64,000 nt of DNA from the NCBI GenBank assembly GCA_964404285.1, contig CAYOJK010000007.1:1-64000 (forward strand). The letters run 5' to 3'. The position numbers were made by a program, and so were the translations under genes. The stretch's first letter is position 1, and the number at the start of each line of letters is the position of its first letter. Below are positions 61,348-64,000 of the stretch, in pieces. The DNA comes from JBASEY01 sp964404285. GTDB taxonomy: Bacteria > CSSED10-310. The notes below the pieces were generated by a model, which worked only from the letters and a program-made list of their open reading frames with translations, was not told where the DNA came from and made no database searches.

Positions 61348-62358
61348 ATGAGCAAGAAGATAGTAGAACAGCCGGACTTTCTCGAAGAGATTTTAGAGCT
61401 GCAAAATCAAATTGATTCATTGAAAAAACGGCTTCAACTGGTAGAAGAAAACCGTGAAAAAGTACGCCAGAAAGTATACGAAAAAGTAAAATCTGAATAT
61501 GAAACGAAATTGCAGGATCTCTATGACCAACTTCAACCATATCAGGAAAAAATGCAATCGGAAATCTCAGCGCTGGAAGACCAAATCTTAAACCATCAGA
61601 AAAATCAAAACCATAAGCAGGAAGAACTAGAAGAATATCAATTGAGATTTTTTGCCGGTGAATTTAGTGATGATGAGTTTCAACCGAAGCAGACTGATTT
61701 ACTGTCGGAAATAGATACTATTCAGGAAACAATCTCTGAATGCGAAAAAACGATCGCCAATTTCCGCGAGCATTTGGCGTTTATTACTGGTGAACCAGTT
61801 GAAACTCCCGAAGATCAACATGTTCCTTCAACCGAAGACAATTTGGATACTGCTGAACCGGAAGAAGAATTGACCATCGGTGAACCCGCTGAAATCCTTG
61901 AAGAAGAAGAGGAAGATCTTGGACAAGATCATTATTCAGATTACTTGAAGGACGAAAGTGAAAAACCCTTCTTAAAGGATACTTTTGGAGGTGTCACAAT
62001 TTCCGAAGAAGAAAGTCAGCCAGTAACTCCTTCTACTGACGATGAAGAATACTTCTGGTCAAGTATACCTGTTCTTGATGTCGTTGATGGTGACTTCACC
62101 GGTGATTCCTACTCTGTTGACAAAGAACGTATAACCATCGGGCGAGGACTGAATAACGACATTCAATTCGCAACAGACACCAGTGTATCCCGCCATCACG
62201 CTCAAATTGTTCTGGAAGATCAAAAATATTATCTCGTTGATCTGGAAAGCTCTAACGGTTCTTCAGTTAACGGAATGCGTATTTCCCGCGTTGCTTTGCG
62301 ACCCAACGATGAAATTACGATTGGCGTCTCAAAAATGATTATTCGCGCTCAAGAGTAA
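61348..62358 (+). CDS. Coiled-coil protein with C-terminal FHA domain
   Basis: 336 residues. Residues about 8-150 are coiled coil (ILELQNQIDSLKKRLQLVEENREKVR onward). An acidic linker (about 150-235) precedes an FHA domain (245-335): ITIGRGLNNDIQFATDTSVSRHHAQIVLE with the conserved GR, SRHH, and LESSNGSSVNGMRI (SNGT-like). FHA domains bind phospho-Thr peptides. The Ser/Thr kinase at 47.7 kb is a possible partner, which would need testing. Confidence 0.9.
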   Translation: MSKKIVEQPDFLEEILELQNQIDSLKKRLQLVEENREKVRQKVYEKVKSEYETKLQDLYDQLQPYQEKMQSEISALEDQILNHQKNQNHKQEELEEYQLRFFAGEFSDDEFQPKQTDLLSEIDTIQETISECEKTIANFREHLAFITGEPVETPEDQHVPSTEDNLDTAEPEEELTIGEPAEILEEEEEDLGQDHYSDYLKDESEKPFLKDTFGGVTISEEESQPVTPSTDDEEYFWSSIPVLDVVDGDFTGDSYSVDKERITIGRGLNNDIQFATDTSVSRHHAQIVLEDQKYYLVDLESSNGSSVNGMRISRVALRPNDEITIGVSKMIIRAQE

Positions 62359-62468
62359 ACACAATCAAAACTTCCTTGTTTATATGCAAATTGGGTTTGC
62401 AATTCCAAAATAGAATTTGTTGACAAGAATTAATTTAAACTCAAACAAATATTTAGTGGGAGACTGAT

Positions 62469-64000
62469 TTGAGCGCCATATTTGGAATAATCGGCACATA
62501 TACAGACAAAGATATTGAGAACATGAAAGCTGCTCTGAGTCATCGTGGCTCTTCTAAACCTCTCATACATGAATTCAAAAATGGTTTTATCGGAAGTTAT
62601 CCATCTATCGATCCATCACTAGACCAGCCTGATAACAGGAATCAAAAAGGTGCGGTTATCGACGGATATGTCGATGCTAAAACCCGTCAAAACTGGAATA
62701 GTCAGCATTCTATTACGATTGATGACAATACGGCTGGACTGTATTCCATCGCTATATACGATTCACAATCGGAAACACTGGATCTGTTCCGTGATCCTTC
62801 CGGAGCTCGCCCTCTTTATTTTTCCAGCAATGAGAAAAGATGTATTTTTGCCTCTTCTCCAAAAGCGATTCTCACCGTCGAAGGAGTTACACGGACTCTT
62901 GATCATACTGCTGTTTTCCTGTATTTGTCGATGATCTGTCCCCCTGATCCTATAACTATCTATCAATCGATTCAAATGCTTAGACCCGGATTTCAACTTC
63001 ATTGGCACGACGGTAAAACAGAAATTATCCGCTTCTATCGCCAACGAAATCGCCCAGATAATTATTCCAATGAAGATGCTGCAACAGATTTGCGTACGGC
63101 GCTTGAACAAGCTGTTTTAGACGCCATACCACCTGATCATGCGAACACTGGTTTTTTTCTTAGCGGGGGAACCGATACGGGCGCCGTTGTTAGCTTGGCC
63201 GCCAAAGCCGGAATTTCGCCTATAAACACATTTACCATTGGATATGAAGGCGCCGGTTCAGGATACGAATCGTATAATGAATTTTATTACGCAAAACTCA
63301 TTGCGGATCACTACAAAACTGTGCATCACGAATTCACGATATCACCTGATATGGTTAAACAAGCTTTACCGGGAATTGTAGCCCATCTGCATCAACCTTC
63401 TGGTGACGCTATAAACACCTATCTTGTTGCCGGCTCTTTGCCGTCCAACATTCATACCGTATTGACAGGCACGGGTGGAGATGAAGTTTTTATTGGTTCG
63501 CATTGGTTTAAACAGCTTGAACGTCTTCAACTGCTTACAAAGAGATGGTTGTCAGCGCCGTCTTTTTTACGAACAATCATCCTTCAATCTGCAAAACTGA
63601 TCGACACGCGTTCAGCCCATCGCATCGCTCGGCTTGAAGCTTTAAAAGCCGGTGTTCCAGCTCAGTATCGTCATTTCAAACATCTGTTTTCCGCTAGTGA
63701 TCTGCAAAATCTCCTGCAACCCAGTTTTCTTCAGCCAATCGATCCAGACATGACACCTGACTACCTCATCTCGATCTATGATGAACCAGCAGCAAACGAA
63801 GATCCTATCAATCGATTGGAGAATCTGCTTTTTCATCACGAAGTATCAAATCTTCAGTTACGAGATGTTGACTCGATGAGCCACGCGCATGGATTTGAAT
63901 CCAGAAGCCCATTAGTTGATTGGCGTGTCGTCAATATGCTTCGCTCAGTACCCGGTTATATCAAAGCCCCTGAAGGAAAGCTGAGACACTTGATGTTTCA
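62469..64000 (+). CDS. Asparagine-synthase-like protein lacking Cys2 (cut by window edge)
   Basis: At least 510 residues, running off the end. Start is TTG at 62469, with GGGAG six bases ahead. The N-terminus reads MSAIFGIIG where glutamine amidotransferases have MCGI, so the nucleophilic Cys is missing and glutamine use is doubtful. It still has SHRG and the glutaminase-like fold (IAIYDSQSETLDLFRDPSGARPLY). The synthetase domain has FFLSGGTDTGAVVSL (P-loop) and TGTGGDEVFIG. Relatives without Cys2 include lasso-peptide cyclases and other beta-lactam-like or amide-forming enzymes, and may use ammonia. Product unknown. Confidence 0.85.
   Translation, partial: MSAIFGIIGTYTDKDIENMKAALSHRGSSKPLIHEFKNGFIGSYPSIDPSLDQPDNRNQKGAVIDGYVDAKTRQNWNSQHSITIDDNTAGLYSIAIYDSQSETLDLFRDPSGARPLYFSSNEKRCIFASSPKAILTVEGVTRTLDHTAVFLYLSMICPPDPITIYQSIQMLRPGFQLHWHDGKTEIIRFYRQRNRPDNYSNEDAATDLRTALEQAVLDAIPPDHANTGFFLSGGTDTGAVVSLAAKAGISPINTFTIGYEGAGSGYESYNEFYYAKLIADHYKTVHHEFTISPDMVKQALPGIVAHLHQPSGDAINTYLVAGSLPSNIHTVLTGTGGDEVFIGSHWFKQLERLQLLTKRWLSAPSFLRTIILQSAKLIDTRSAHRIARLEALKAGVPAQYRHFKHLFSASDLQNLLQPSFLQPIDPDMTPDYLISIYDEPAANEDPINRLENLLFHHEVSNLQLRDVDSMSHAHGFESRSPLVDWRVVNMLRSVPGYIKAPEGKLRHLMF

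Noticed and set aside
62420..62425. TTGACA box before the asparagine-synthase-like gene as a promoter
   Set aside because: No acceptable -10 element is found 16-19 bases downstream, so only half a promoter is seen.

Overview
The window looks like chromosomal DNA of an uncultured Gram-negative bacterium with moderate GC content. An outer membrane is suggested by a FadL-like beta-barrel protein and several lipoproteins. Other markers are RNase Y, CdaA-type c-di-AMP synthesis, 6S RNA beside zapA, SelB, a transmembrane Ser/Thr kinase and a secreted protein with a long Thr-Pro linker and a C-terminal sorting-like helix. Linkers and tails of that kind are common in candidate phyla (for example Sumerlaeota-like lineages) and some Deltaproteobacteria-like groups. 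I cannot fix the phylum from this sequence alone.

Layout. 1-3.5 kb is an accessory patch: an intact IS3-family element beside a gene remnant, an ogt gene, and at least eight copies of a GGGGACAGACTTCC repeat. 3.5-7.2 kb (minus) is a peptide ABC transporter piece: a substrate-binding lipoprotein and a permease in which the DppB and DppC halves are fused. 7.4-10.6 kb (plus) is a three-gene, ATGA-coupled operon: two paralogous proteins with proteasome-like Ntn-hydrolase features (one seems active, one seems dead) and a polyprenyl synthase. 10.7-21.8 kb (minus) is a housekeeping block: thrS, infC, rpmI, rplT, zapB-like, zapA, 6S RNA, rny, dxs, tlyA, nadK, recN, with tRNA-Val just upstream. 22.2-33.5 kb (minus) holds secreted hypotheticals, a UPF0316 protein, then a tightly packed set of GT-C/TPR protein, two methyltransferases, B12 radical SAM, family 2 glycosyltransferase, SGNH hydrolase and nitrilase, which suggests envelope glycan or lipid work. 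33.9-43.5 kb is mixed: FadL-like protein, large surface protein, two SPASM radical SAM enzymes coupled to an RNase Z-like metallohydrolase, and two lipoproteins. 43.6-64 kb carries recO, selB, a TPR Ser/Thr kinase, ftsB, two CAU-anticodon tRNAs, the conserved order tilS-ftsH-folP-cdaA-cdaR, a PilX-like protein, a membrane-anchored HTH protein, galT, an FHA protein and the start of an asparagine-synthase-like gene.

Working together. The isoprenoid genes dxs and the prenyl synthase sit in neighbouring but divergent units. The kinase and the FHA protein could form a phospho-Thr signalling pair. Two sites match the sigma-54 consensus closely, one before a small lipoprotein and one before the PilX-like gene. 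The most unusual content is the proteasome-like pair at 7.4-9.6 kb. No CRISPR array, prophage or recognised defence system was seen.
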